The position numbers and the translations under genes were made by a program. The notes under the pieces were generated by a model. That model saw only the letters and a program-made list of their open reading frames with translations, did no database searches and was not told where the DNA came from. This document shows positions 1-9,854 of a stretch of 33,264 nt of DNA, one piece after another. Location: contig PAAU01000035.1 in assembly GCA_002699445.1 (NCBI GenBank), positions 1 through 33,264 on the forward strand, in the 5' to 3' direction. Every line of letters starts with the position of its first letter. The stretch's first letter is position 1. The stretch is from Micrococcales bacterium. GTDB taxonomy: Bacteria > Actinomycetota > Actinomycetes > S36-B12 > GCA-2699445.

Positions 1-2
1 CG

Positions 3-692
3 GTATTGGATGCCCAAGGGGCTATGACTACGCAGCGGGTGCGGGTGGATACGCCCTACCCATGCCCGCCGGCCCGGTTCTTGAGTGAGGTCGACAATCT
101 ATGCACCGAGTTACCCCGCTCGCAGCGAGTATCAGTCGGCTTCCCAGGGATGCTGCGTGAGGGCAAAGTGCTTCACGTCCCATCACTATCGCGCCTCGAA
201 TACGGCGGACCTCAGGATCCCGGCCTAGCAGCCCGTTGGCACGGTTATCCCCTATCTGACAAGTTGGCAGAACTTTTCAGCGTTCCCACCAAAGTCGTCA
301 ACGATGCCGACATGCAGGGATGCGCGGTAGCCAAGGGTGAGGGTTTCGAGTTCGTAATGACCCTGGGAACCGGGGTCGGGACGGCCCTGTTCAACGAAGG
401 TTTGCTGCTTCCTCACCTGGAGTTATCCCACGGTGCCTTTCGCAAAAAACTGTCAACGGACCTTGCCCTGGGCAATGCGGCACGGAAGAGAATCGGAAAA
501 AAGAAGTGGCGCAAGCGAGTCGTCGAGGCCATCAACTGGTTCGATCAAATGTTGTTTTACGACACGATCTATATTGGCGGCGGTAACGCGAAGCATCTAG
601 ACGACGAAGCGTTACCAGACAACGCGCAAATCGTTCCCAACTCAGCCGGCATTACGGGTGGCGTTCGAGTCTGGGAACTTAGCACCGAGTAG
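3..692 (+). CDS. Polyphosphate glucokinase-like ROK family kinase, 5'-truncated by the window edge
   Basis: Frame is open to the window edge (VLDAQGAM...), so the real start lies upstream. Contains VGFPGMLREG, VVNDADMQG, TLGTGVGTALF and a C-terminal IGGGNAK, typical of PPGK/ROK kinases. Confidence 0.85.
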   Translation, partial: VLDAQGAMTTQRVRVDTPYPCPPARFLSEVDNLCTELPRSQRVSVGFPGMLREGKVLHVPSLSRLEYGGPQDPGLAARWHGYPLSDKLAELFSVPTKVVNDADMQGCAVAKGEGFEFVMTLGTGVGTALFNEGLLLPHLELSHGAFRKKLSTDLALGNAARKRIGKKKWRKRVVEAINWFDQMLFYDTIYIGGGNAKHLDDEALPDNAQIVPNSAGITGGVRVWELSTE

Positions 693-704
693 TTTTTTGG
701 AAGA

Positions 705-750
705 AAAAAGACCGGGGTCCTGGACTGTACTTCAGGACCCCGGTCTTTTT
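705..750. terminator. Strong bidirectional Rho-independent terminator between convergent genes
   Basis: AAAAAGACCGGGGTCCTG-gactgtactt-CAGGACCCCGGTCTTTTT: a perfect 18-bp stem with A/T tracts on both sides. Confidence 0.93.
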
Positions 751-758
751 ATGTTTGA

Positions 759-1358
759 TCAGCGGAAGGCTACGTGGACGTGGTCGTAATGCCGCGTTGT
801 GCAGCTACCACTGTGCATGCCCTTGCGCCAGTTATTGAACTTCTTCTTTCCGCTACCGTAAGCCCAGTAGGAGTTCTGCCAAATGATGTAGCGAACTCCA
901 TGCTTCCCCGCGTTATTCATCATGTAGCGCGCCACCTGGTCGCCGGTTTTATTTCCAGCGGAACAGCTACCGCTCAGGTTAACCATGATGTCTAGCGCCT
1001 TATTGGCCGCCGGATGATGGCCATTATAGGAACTAATCAGCTTAACTTTTTTGAAGCGAGAGGCGGCACAGCGTCCGCCCAATTTCGCGTCTTTGGTGTA
1101 TCCAAAACGATTTTCATTGAATCGTCTGGTCTGCTTGCATCCCTTTTGGATGGGCGTGGAAGACTTTGCCTTTTTCTTGGCAGACTTAGCCTTCTTCTTC
1201 TTTGATGACTTGGCTTTACCAGCTTCGGCCTTTACGGCGCTTACAGCACCTGGGGTGTTGCTCGGTCCTGCCACTGACGTTGTCGGCGCCGCGGTCACTC
1301 CTGCCAACAGAGCGCCAGAAACCAGCATGCTGCCGGCTAGTGCTCGTGTTGCTCTCAT
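759..1358 (-). CDS. Secreted peptidase M15 / ARB_07466-like C-terminal domain protein with a Lys-rich linker
   Basis: N-terminal signal sequence; KSSKKKKAKSAKKKAKSS linker; HHPAANKALDIMV and HYDHVHVAF motifs resembling LAS-type zinc peptidases. Confidence 0.75.
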   Translation of the reverse strand: MRATRALAGSMLVSGALLAGVTAAPTTSVAGPSNTPGAVSAVKAEAGKAKSSKKKKAKSAKKKAKSSTPIQKGCKQTRRFNENRFGYTKDAKLGGRCAASRFKKVKLISSYNGHHPAANKALDIMVNLSGSCSAGNKTGDQVARYMMNNAGKHGVRYIIWQNSYWAYGSGKKKFNNWRKGMHSGSCTTRHYDHVHVAFR

Positions 1359-1830
1359 GACGTGTCACATCCTTTGCTCGTACGTATATTTTTCAGATGC
1401 CGCTTTTCCGGCACCCGAGTCAGGTTGTGCCCTTTGAGACGTGAAATCAACGCTATTGAGACATAAATGAGATACGTCACCCATCCGATTTCTGGACTCG
1501 GAGCGCAAATCACGCAGCGTGAACACTCGCTGTATCGAGATTTGCCGCAAGACAGGCGTATTTGAGGCCTACCGCCCTGGACAACTACTGAGTGATAGTC
1601 CATCGAGCCTGAATCCATACCCTTCAACATGTCCGTTATTCGTTGTTTTGAGACGATTTTGAGATACAAAAAGTCACTTGCCTTCTGTTTTGACAGATTC
1701 CAAATGTGCGTCACCTAGGCAGGAGAGCAGCGAAAGTAGTCACCGCGCACGGAGCCTACGGCGCTGCGAATAACCGCCACGAGATGACAGGTGTGGATAC
1801 CGGCGGACCGCCGTCGAAAAAGTAGAGGAA

Positions 1831-2206
1831 CGAGTCGACCTATAAGCCGGATTCTGTGCCGGTTTCCCGGCGGCGACCATCCATCTGCGACCGTCGTTGC
1901 CGACGACCTGGTGCAGCCTACCCGCGAACTCGGGCGGGCCGCCCTCGAACGCTCGCGCAGTCAATGCTGTGCATCAACCTCTTGGCCTTGCTCCGGGTGG
2001 GGTTTACCGAGCCAATCGGGTCGCCCCGACTGCTGGTGGTCTCTTACACCACCGTTTCACCCTTACCACCCAGTAATGAGTGGCGGTCTACTCTCTGTTG
2101 CACTGTCCCGCGGATCTCTCCGGATGGGCGTTACCCATCACCTTGCCCTTCGGAGTCCGGACTTTCCTCGACATCTGGACGATGCCGCGGCCGCCCGGCC
2201 GACTCG
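1831..2206 (-). ncRNA. rnpB: RNase P RNA, bacterial class A
   Basis: Minus strand begins CGAGTCGGCCGGGCGGCCGCGGCATCGTCC...GAGGAAAGTCCGGACTCC and ends ACAGAATCCGGCTTATAGGTCGACTCG. Both are hallmark rnpB sequences, and the ends can form P1 (CGAGTC/GACTCG). Confidence 0.93.
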
Positions 2207-2269
2207 TTCGCCACCAGAATACGCACATATGCCAGAGCGCCGTTGTGCTAATCAGCTAGGCAAGGCCTA

Positions 2270-2995
2270 CTAGGAAACACCCCGGACGAGTAGGCAGCCA
2301 CACTCTTCACAATTTTCCAGCTCGTCTAACGGCTTACTCTCAAGATCAGCCGCAGTCCCGGGAGGCAGCGATAAGCGACAGCCGAGGCATTGACCCCTCT
2401 CTAAGACAGCCGCCGCCACGCCCGTTGCATTCCGAGAGCTGCGGTAACGCGCGAGGACTTCGGCTGATATCCCGTCAACTATTTCCCGAATCTGTGACTC
2501 TACAAGCGCTTGCTGCCGTCCCAATCCGGAGAGCTCCGCGTCACGATCCTGTTCGGCCGATACAAGACGGGCTTCGGTATCTGTAAGTTCACCTTCGAGC
2601 GATGCTATCTGCCTTTCGGCGGTTTCCTGATTTTCCAGTAGTTCCAACTCGGCATCTTCCATGGACTGAATTCGACGTTCCAGCGCTTGGGACTCGTGCG
2701 CCAACTCCCGCTGCACTTTAGCGTTGACTCCCGACCCGAGCATCTGCTCATCGTGCCGTTTCCGCTCTTGCAGTCGTCTTACATCCTCCTCGGCACGCTT
2801 GATAGCGCGAGCCAAATCTTCAGACTCCGTTCGCGCACGAACCAAATCTGCCCGCAGATTCTGACTGCGTCGCTCTAAGTCTTCGGCTAGTTGCACAGCT
2901 CGGGAGGATCTAATGCGTTCGGCGACTTGCACCACCTCAGTCTCCAACTCTTGTAAGCGGAGCAGTTGGATCTGCTGATCGTGAGGGAGTTTCAT
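2270..2995 (-). CDS. CT398-like coiled-coil protein with C-terminal C4 zinc ribbon
   Basis: Long coiled coil then CLGCRLSLPPG...CEECGCLLV. Start taken at MKLPHDQQ, overlapping the Nif3 stop (ATGA). Confidence 0.85.
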   Translation of the reverse strand: MKLPHDQQIQLLRLQELETEVVQVAERIRSSRAVQLAEDLERRSQNLRADLVRARTESEDLARAIKRAEEDVRRLQERKRHDEQMLGSGVNAKVQRELAHESQALERRIQSMEDAELELLENQETAERQIASLEGELTDTEARLVSAEQDRDAELSGLGRQQALVESQIREIVDGISAEVLARYRSSRNATGVAAAVLERGQCLGCRLSLPPGTAADLESKPLDELENCEECGCLLVRGVS

Positions 2996-4152
2996 GCGAG
3001 ACCTCCCGGAACTGAAAATGTCCACGGATCAGTATTATGCCGAGAAACTTGCACTTCGATCTGCCCTCCGGCCGCTAACACTTGCTCGTGCAAGACGGCG
3101 GCGGCACGATCTAACCACAACCATTCTCCAGCCCAATGGGCGATATCCAGTAGGGCTACGTCGTGATCAGCTCGAAACTCCGTCGCCGGGTGATGGCGCA
3201 AATCGCTGGTGACATAAGCATCGGCGTTGCTAGCTGCCACGTCGTCCAACAGGGAATCACCAGCCCCGCCGCAAACAGCCACCTGATGAATGAGACGGTC
3301 AGGATCGCCGGCCACGCGCACCCCGTGAGCGGTGGCGGGCAGCGCTTCCGAGAGGCTTTTTGCAAGATCGCTCAAACGGATTTCGCTAACGGCTCCGAGA
3401 CGCCCCAGTCCGCGTGATCCAGGAATCCCCGCTTCCTCCACCACGGTGAAAGCTGGCTCCTCATACGGATGGACCGTGCGAAGCGCATGTACGACTGCAG
3501 CCATCCTGCCCCGGGGAACTACCATTTCAACCCGGCGTTGCTGCACCCGTTCGAGTGCGCCTATCTTTCCGACGGCAGGCTCTGCACCGGGTAGCGGTCG
3601 AAACTGGCCCGTGCCGTCAGTCCAATAGGCACCGAAATCGTAATGTGCTGTCTTACCCGCCCCGGCCGCGGCCATTGCCGCAATCAAAGCATCGGTTTGC
3701 TCCGCTGAAACGTGAACTACGATGCGCGCCATGGCGGTGTCAGGAAGCGCCCGCAACGGTATGCGCTCAGACCGCATACCGACCGCATCTGCTAATGCGT
3801 CATTAACGCCACCCAAGGCTGCATCCGCATTCGTATGCATGGTGAGCAGAGCGCAAGAGTTTTTCACAAGCTGGTGCAGCGCTCGCCCCTTGGCATCCGT
3901 CGCTGCCACGGAATGGACCCCACGAAGCAGTAAGGGATGGTGCGCGACCAACAGATCGGCATCACTCGCCACAGCTTCAGCGACTATCTCTGGCAGGGGA
4001 TCTACCGCGAAGAGCACCCGCTGTACCGGTTGATCGGGATCGCCAGTCACCAATCCGATTCGATCCCAATCCTCTGCTGTGCTCGGATCAAAACTTTCAT
4101 CCAGCAGTGACACGACTTCCGCGAGCATCGGGGATCCATTGGTAGCGGGCAC
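2992..4152 (-). CDS. Nif3-like dinuclear metal center hexameric protein
   Basis: DLLVAHHPLLLRGVHSV, VHPYEEPAFTV, VCGGAGDSLLDDV, ALLDIAHWAGEW motifs. Confidence 0.92.
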   Translation of the reverse strand: MPATNGSPMLAEVVSLLDESFDPSTAEDWDRIGLVTGDPDQPVQRVLFAVDPLPEIVAEAVASDADLLVAHHPLLLRGVHSVAATDAKGRALHQLVKNSCALLTMHTNADAALGGVNDALADAVGMRSERIPLRALPDTAMARIVVHVSAEQTDALIAAMAAAGAGKTAHYDFGAYWTDGTGQFRPLPGAEPAVGKIGALERVQQRRVEMVVPRGRMAAVVHALRTVHPYEEPAFTVVEEAGIPGSRGLGRLGAVSEIRLSDLAKSLSEALPATAHGVRVAGDPDRLIHQVAVCGGAGDSLLDDVAASNADAYVTSDLRHHPATEFRADHDVALLDIAHWAGEWLWLDRAAAVLHEQVLAAGGQIEVQVSRHNTDPWTFSVPGGLA

Positions 4153-4238
4153 GTTGGCAGCCTAGCGCCAAACTGCCAAGATGCGAGAGGCGTCCGGCCA
4201 GTGGCCCACACCTGCTCCATCTCGGGGATAATGAAGGT

Positions 4239-5027
4239 GTGATCGAACGTATTGCCAAGCTGCTCGCAAAAGCCGAGCGGGCTACTACTGCAGCTGAAGC
4301 GCAGGCGTACTTCGATAAGGCTCAGTCGCTGGCAACGGCGCACTCGATCAGTCTGGCCAAGGCGCGCTTAGTCACTTCCGAGGTCCGTATCGCGCCTATT
4401 AACAAACGCATAGTCATTGGTGAGCCACGTCGACACGCTAATCGACATCTCATTAATCTCATGCATGCAGTAGCGACTACTAATGATCTTCAAATGGATA
4501 TCGCCCGAAATTCTACTTTCTGCATTTTGTTTGGATTCCCATCCGATATTGCCACGGCCGAAATGCTGTGGAGCAAGATCAGCACCCAAATGGTGCGTCT
4601 CGGCGAAGATTTCTTGTCTTCAGATACGTGGCGCGGCGATGTTCGAATAGTTCGACAAGGCCGTCACACGCGCAGAGCGCCTCTCACGAAACAAACTGCA
4701 CGAGCCCAGTACTATGAAGCATTTATCGAGACGGTCCGAGGACGCTTACAACTAGCTCGAGATCATGAGATTCATCTCCAGTCCGAGAAGGACGGACCTG
4801 ATGGCTCTGCTGGTACTCCCAGTACCGACATCGCTCTACTGGAAAAGGCAGAAGCGGTTGCTGACTATTATGGCGAGGTGTCGGATGCTCGTGGTTCATG
4901 GCGTGGCGACAGTCGAGTGCAGGGAATGTCAGCGGCCGCCCATAAAGCAGGGCACCGGGATGGCCAAAGAGTCCAGATCACGAGTAATGGTGGCTTGTCT
5001 GGGTCGCGAGCCAAACTCGGCCGATGA
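4239..5027 (+). CDS. DUF2786 domain-containing protein
   Basis: MIERIAKLLAKAERATTAAEAQAYFDKAQSLATAHSI N-terminus is typical of DUF2786. Confidence 0.85.
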   Translation: MIERIAKLLAKAERATTAAEAQAYFDKAQSLATAHSISLAKARLVTSEVRIAPINKRIVIGEPRRHANRHLINLMHAVATTNDLQMDIARNSTFCILFGFPSDIATAEMLWSKISTQMVRLGEDFLSSDTWRGDVRIVRQGRHTRRAPLTKQTARAQYYEAFIETVRGRLQLARDHEIHLQSEKDGPDGSAGTPSTDIALLEKAEAVADYYGEVSDARGSWRGDSRVQGMSAAAHKAGHRDGQRVQITSNGGLSGSRAKLGR

Positions 5028-5500
5028 CTCGCGATTCTCATCGGGCCGCGGTCTACGCCGCCGAAGATCAACTCAGCCGACTACTGGCATCCGGAGGAGT
5101 GATCGATTTCCACGGATCCACTCTGGATATCGCGCCTGAGCAGACGTTTCAAGAGATTGCTGAAATTCAGGAGTACCTCGACGCTATTCGATGGACATCC
5201 TGGGGACACGGTGACCTCATTGCGGCCCGCGTGTGCGCCAGTCGAGCCACGACTACCGCCGAATGGCGCGCACCAAACCTCATTCGAGTCCCCGTTAAAC
5301 AAGGATGGGCCATGCGGGAAAGTGTGGTCTTGCATGAGTACAGTCACCACGTCCAGTTTCACCGCACCGGAGCGACCAGCCACGATGAGGATTTTTGCCA
5401 GACGCTCCTCGGACTGGTCGAGTACGCGATGTCGCCCGCCGTGGCGCTGCTACTCCGAGCAGGACTCACCGATAACGGCGCTCTTAACTCTTTTCGCTAA
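5024..5500 (+). CDS. TIGR04338-type putative metallohydrolase
   Basis: VVLHEYSHHVQFH (HExxH) motif; start overlaps the DUF2786 stop (ATGA). Confidence 0.85.
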   Translation: MTRDSHRAAVYAAEDQLSRLLASGGVIDFHGSTLDIAPEQTFQEIAEIQEYLDAIRWTSWGHGDLIAARVCASRATTTAEWRAPNLIRVPVKQGWAMRESVVLHEYSHHVQFHRTGATSHDEDFCQTLLGLVEYAMSPAVALLLRAGLTDNGALNSFR

Positions 5501-5643
5501 CACAGCGATCTGACTGCCGGCGTTCACCTGCTGCACGATAGCGATGGTCGCTATATAGCGAGAAACGCAACGTCTGGAACGATTCATCCACGTAAGATCC
5601 GGGTGCACCCCCCATAACGACCGACTCATATTTGGAGGCGCTA

Positions 5644-6282
5644 ATGTCAGCCGTTGCACTTGTCACTACTCGTTACGTAGACGAAGGTCACGACGAGGAA
5701 TATCAAGCCTGGGCATCCAAGATGGAGTCTGTTCTGGGGTCGGTTCCTGGTTTTGTCGGGGCAGAACAAATCCCGGCCTCCGCTGGTGGGCAGGATTTTT
5801 GGACTCAGGTGATCCGATTCACGGACAAAGAGTCATCACTGAGCTGGAATAACTCTTCCGAACTGGCGCAATTGGTCGCTGAGGTAGATCAATTTAGTCA
5901 CGACTCGGAAGTCTCGGCCGTGCGAACCGGTAAGTCGGACTGGTTGAACTTCGGGTTCAACACTCAACCGGGTCCAGGAGCACCGATCAAATGGAAGCAA
6001 CTCATCGCAGGCATCATGGCGCTGTACCCCACGGTTGTGATCGCCCATGAAATTGTGTCGGCATTCATTTCGGTGCCGTTCGCTATCTCAACGCTGCTCA
6101 CTAACGCCATATCAATGTCCCTAGTCATGCTTCTATGGCTACCTGGGCTATCGAAAGTACTGGGTTTTTGGCTTCTCCCCACTCAACCGTTGCCACCGGC
6201 GAAGAACCTAGGAGTTGCAGCTCTCTTGCTCATAATTATTGGTTCACTGGCAGCAATTTTCTTACGACTTTTTCATGGCTAA
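5644..6282 (+). CDS. Antibiotic-biosynthesis-monooxygenase (ABM)-like domain fused to C-terminal TM helices
   Basis: GGAGG ribosome-binding site before ATG 5644; ABM-like N-terminus (RYVDEGHDEEYQAWASKM...PGFVGAEQ), then about 3 hydrophobic helices. Confidence 0.75.
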   Translation: MSAVALVTTRYVDEGHDEEYQAWASKMESVLGSVPGFVGAEQIPASAGGQDFWTQVIRFTDKESSLSWNNSSELAQLVAEVDQFSHDSEVSAVRTGKSDWLNFGFNTQPGPGAPIKWKQLIAGIMALYPTVVIAHEIVSAFISVPFAISTLLTNAISMSLVMLLWLPGLSKVLGFWLLPTQPLPPAKNLGVAALLLIIIGSLAAIFLRLFHG

Positions 6283-6433
6283 CTAGCCGCGGCGTTGTAC
6301 GTAAGTTTCCAACGAATGCGGCAGAACCATACCCGCCCTTGAGAGGTACGGCGGGCTGCAGTCATTTACTTGCTCACCACACTTCCTGCTGCCGGATTCA
6401 ATAGGCTCACAATCCAAAGGGAAGTAGCAAACT

Positions 6434-7387
6434 ATGTTTCGAGTGGGCGTTGACTTGGGTGGCACAAAAATCCAATCGGTTCTTCTCAACAAGGACAATC
6501 GAGTATTGGCTAATGACCGTAGGCTCACGCCACACGACAGCGGCCCACCTGGCGTAGCACAAGCGATCGCTGGATCAGTGACACAGGTAATCAAGAAGTC
6601 CAAGGTCGCCACGGCGGATGTAGTTGGTGTCGGAGTCGGGTCACCTGGACAAATCGACAAGCGAGCTGGCACTGTCAGTCATGCTGGAAACCTGCCCGAT
6701 TGGGATCAAACTTTTCCGCTGGGGATAGAGCTCGCCGCTCAAATAGACAAGCCAGTTGATCTGGGCAATGACGTCCAGCTAGCCGTTCGCGCTGAGTCTG
6801 AACTGGGCGCTGGGGCCAATCTCAACTCCTTCATCGGCGTCTTTCTTGGTACCGGCATTGGCGGTGGTGTCATTATCAATCGTAAGGAATGGTTGGGACG
6901 AGGCGCCGCGGGCGAAATCGGACATATGATCGTCAACCAAGATGGTCCAAGTTGCCCGTGCGGTCGATTCGGTTGCCTGGAAGCATACGCAGGTCGCGCT
7001 GCAATGGAGGCTCAAGCAAGAGCCTGGCAAGACACAGGACAGAAAACGATTTTGTTCGACATTATGAAACGTAAGAAACGAGAACGGCTCACTAGTGGGG
7101 TCTGGGCGAAGGCCCTGAAGAAACATGATCCAATGGCAACTCGCCTCATCGATCGCGCGGTGACGGCGCTCAGCGTAGGGATCGCTTCCGCCGTCAATCT
7201 TCTCGATCCCGATGGGGTAGTCGTGGGAGGCGGCTTGGGGATTCGCCTGGGCCAACCGTTTCTCGATCGAGTGGTACAAGAGACGACCCCCCTCATGATC
7301 TCTCGAGAACGACCGCCACAGTTCGCAGTTGCGAGTTTGGGTGATCTCGGTGGCGCCATCGGTGCCGGACTTCTACCGCTGGACTGA
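6434..7387 (+). CDS. ROK family glucokinase-like sugar kinase
   Basis: GVDLGGTKIQSVLL, GTGIGGGVIINRK, GEIGHMIV and zinc motif CPCGRFGCLEAYAG. Confidence 0.92.
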   Translation: MFRVGVDLGGTKIQSVLLNKDNRVLANDRRLTPHDSGPPGVAQAIAGSVTQVIKKSKVATADVVGVGVGSPGQIDKRAGTVSHAGNLPDWDQTFPLGIELAAQIDKPVDLGNDVQLAVRAESELGAGANLNSFIGVFLGTGIGGGVIINRKEWLGRGAAGEIGHMIVNQDGPSCPCGRFGCLEAYAGRAAMEAQARAWQDTGQKTILFDIMKRKKRERLTSGVWAKALKKHDPMATRLIDRAVTALSVGIASAVNLLDPDGVVVGGGLGIRLGQPFLDRVVQETTPLMISRERPPQFAVASLGDLGGAIGAGLLPLD

Positions 7388-7581
7388 GCCCGAAAGCCAG
7401 AGTTCAACGACACCTGCCACTACACGTCCGCCACCATCATTTTCAAAAAAGGAATCGTCTTGGGCAATAGACTCGCATTGTGAACCACCTCGAAGACTCG
7501 CCGTCTGCAAATGACACCCAGGGGGCTCGAGTGGCCGCCGATAATTTCCACTACTCACACGGTCCCGCGCTGTAATTACTT

Positions 7582-8628
7582 ATGCCTATTCCTCAACTGA
7601 TGGCCGCCGTAGAACTGATGGGGCATGGCGACCTGGATCAACTGCGTTACAACGAAGCCGTACCGGTACCCCAGGTTGGTGCACATGATGTCCTCATCGA
7701 AGTTGGCGGCTCCTCGGTAAACAACACCGATATCAACACTCGTACTGCCTGGTACAGCCGCGATGAAGCAGATACGGGGTGGTCCGGAGCCGCCATGCAC
7801 TTTCCTCGTATACAAGGGGCGGATTGTTGCGGTCGCATTGTGGCTGTGGGGAGCCAAGTCGGTTCACAACGTATCGGTGAGCGGGTCCTGGTCCGGACCA
7901 TGCAAGAACCGCTCCAGATGGATGAACATCTGGAGCCAGTAACCCTGGGCTCAGAGATTGACGGCGGCTTCGCTCAGTTCGTCTGTGTTCGATCTACGGA
8001 GGCCTACGCGGTGAACAGCTCATTATCGGACTCAGCTCTCGCTACTTTTCCTTGTGCCTATTCCACTGCTGAAGGGTTGCTGCAGCGAGCAAAAGTTTTG
8101 TCCGACAGAGTCCTCGTCACGGGGGCATCCGGTGGTGTGGGATCTGCGGTAGTGCAGCTAGCGGCACTGAGAGGTGCCACAGTGATAGCCGCTGCCCGGG
8201 ACCAGCATCACCGCGCACTTATGGAGCTCGGTGCGGCTGAGACCGTTGATCGCGACAGCGAGGTGGTAACGGTCTTGGGGGAAAACTCTGTTGATGTGGT
8301 GATCGACGTGGTTGGAGGTCCTCAATTTAGCGATTTGCTTCGAATCCTTCGCCCCCGTGGCCGCTATGCAACTTCTGGTGCGGTCGCTGGCCCGCGTGTG
8401 CAGTTGGATCTGCGGGACCTCTACCTCAAGGATCTCACCTTGTTTGGATGCACGTTTAATTCGCCTTCGATATTTACCCAGTTGATTGGCTACATTGAAA
8501 GCGAACGTTTACGGCCCACAGTCGCTCGTACTTATTCACTAGACGACATTCGGGCAGCTCAGGAGAAATTTCTGGCGAAAGATTTTGTTGGCAAAATTGC
8601 CGTAGTGCCGCCGCCGACCGATACCTGA
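7582..8628 (+). CDS. Zinc-type alcohol dehydrogenase / quinone oxidoreductase-like protein (MDR superfamily)
   Basis: GroES-like N-terminus; VLVTGASGGVGSAVVQLAALRGATVIAAA Rossmann motif; DVVIDVVGG. Confidence 0.9.
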   Translation: MPIPQLMAAVELMGHGDLDQLRYNEAVPVPQVGAHDVLIEVGGSSVNNTDINTRTAWYSRDEADTGWSGAAMHFPRIQGADCCGRIVAVGSQVGSQRIGERVLVRTMQEPLQMDEHLEPVTLGSEIDGGFAQFVCVRSTEAYAVNSSLSDSALATFPCAYSTAEGLLQRAKVLSDRVLVTGASGGVGSAVVQLAALRGATVIAAARDQHHRALMELGAAETVDRDSEVVTVLGENSVDVVIDVVGGPQFSDLLRILRPRGRYATSGAVAGPRVQLDLRDLYLKDLTLFGCTFNSPSIFTQLIGYIESERLRPTVARTYSLDDIRAAQEKFLAKDFVGKIAVVPPPTDT

Positions 8629-8758
8629 GAGCGGTCACGACACTATGACCCAAAGTTTCTGCTCAGAGGAGGATCAGTCACACCTGTCTCACTAGGCAAG
8701 AAGCGCGCTGCTGTAACCGATACCGTTGCGTCTCATCTACACCTTGGGATTGATTCAT

Positions 8759-9061
8759 ATGTATAGCGTCATCAGTTACTGGACCACATCTGCGGACTAC
8801 ACCGAAGAAATGAAACAGGCGGTGCAAGAGACGATTGTCCCTTCACTCATGAATCTCGGTGCGCAACAGGTGTACTGCGTGCAATCCGATGCCGAATCTG
8901 TCCAAGCAGTGGTCACAATTTTTTCCAGTGAGGCCGCGGCCACCGCGGCTCGACTCGCGCAGGAAGAACTCCGCACCGAGGCGTCTACCACGATGCCCGT
9001 GACATTCCAGTCTGAGATCCGCGGAGCCGTATTTGCAGCTGGACAAACTGAACAGAACTGA
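8759..9061 (+). CDS. Small ABM-like hypothetical protein
   Basis: Intact ORF MYSVISYWTTSADYTEEMKQAVQ...; alpha+beta pattern reminiscent of dimeric alpha-beta barrel proteins. Confidence 0.5.
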   Translation: MYSVISYWTTSADYTEEMKQAVQETIVPSLMNLGAQQVYCVQSDAESVQAVVTIFSSEAAATAARLAQEELRTEASTTMPVTFQSEIRGAVFAAGQTEQN

Positions 9062-9256
9062 GTCAGTTGCACAGAAACCTGCGATACGCACTAACAATGC
9101 GGGTAACGAGCTGGCCTGGACAGGGCTCAAGGTAGGAGGGAGATATAGCAACCTGCGACAAGGCTTTTATGGGAATGCGCTACAACCCAAAAATGTGTTG
9201 GTCGTTAGAGTGCGTTGGACGTACGGCCGTTATTTAACTAGGGAGCCCTAACCGTT

Positions 9257-9742
9257 ATGTCGCTTTGGTTCACTTGGCTGGCAGTATTTTCCGCGGTTTC
9301 GTACGGGATATTGGCGGGCGTCTTCTTGGCCTTTTCGGATTTCATCATGCGTTCGCTAAGTCAGATTTCTGGCAGTGGTGGGGTGGAAGCGATGCAGGTA
9401 ATCAATCGTGAAGTATTTCGTATTGTCTTCATGGTGCTGTTCATCGGCATGGCTCCGATCTCTCTAGTGCTCGTAGTACATGAACTGATGTGGGGTGGGT
9501 CTGAGGCACTGCTGCTAGTCGCCGCCGGCGCCGTTTATGTGGTGGGTTGTTTCGGGGTGACCGTCACTCGAAATGTTCCGTTAAATCAGGCCCTGGATGA
9601 TATGGAAACCGACAGCGCGTCGACCGTGGACTACTGGACGGAGACTTACGTTCCCCGATGGACTTTCTGGAATAGTGTGCGGACCTGTGCATGCGCTCTA
9701 GCCTCGGCATTGACCGTACTTGGTCTCGCTTGGCCGTTATAG
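9257..9742 (+). CDS. DUF1772 / anthrone oxygenase-like membrane protein
   Basis: About 4 TM segments; FLAFSDFIMRSL near the N-terminus and NVPLNQAL...WTETYVPRWTFWNSVRTCA near the C-terminus. Confidence 0.8.
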   Translation: MSLWFTWLAVFSAVSYGILAGVFLAFSDFIMRSLSQISGSGGVEAMQVINREVFRIVFMVLFIGMAPISLVLVVHELMWGGSEALLLVAAGAVYVVGCFGVTVTRNVPLNQALDDMETDSASTVDYWTETYVPRWTFWNSVRTCACALASALTVLGLAWPL

Positions 9743-9854
9743 CGAGTCCACCGGGCCAAACTCTCTAACCCAAGCATCATTGCCGAGCCACTGTCCCGGG
9801 CCACCTGCTAACTTGAACGAAATACCGGAGCAGAGCGACAGATAAGGGCCAGCT

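Noticed and set aside
1355-1714. 119-aa ORF upstream of the M15-like peptidase gene
   Set aside because: Runs through the likely leader, atypical composition, no RBS or domain.
1791-2273. ORFs of 160 and 131 aa on the plus strand
   Set aside because: Antisense to rnpB; the RNA gene explains the conserved sequence.
9033-9251. 72-aa ORF between the small ABM-like and DUF1772-like genes
   Set aside because: Overlaps the preceding gene out of frame, with no family features.
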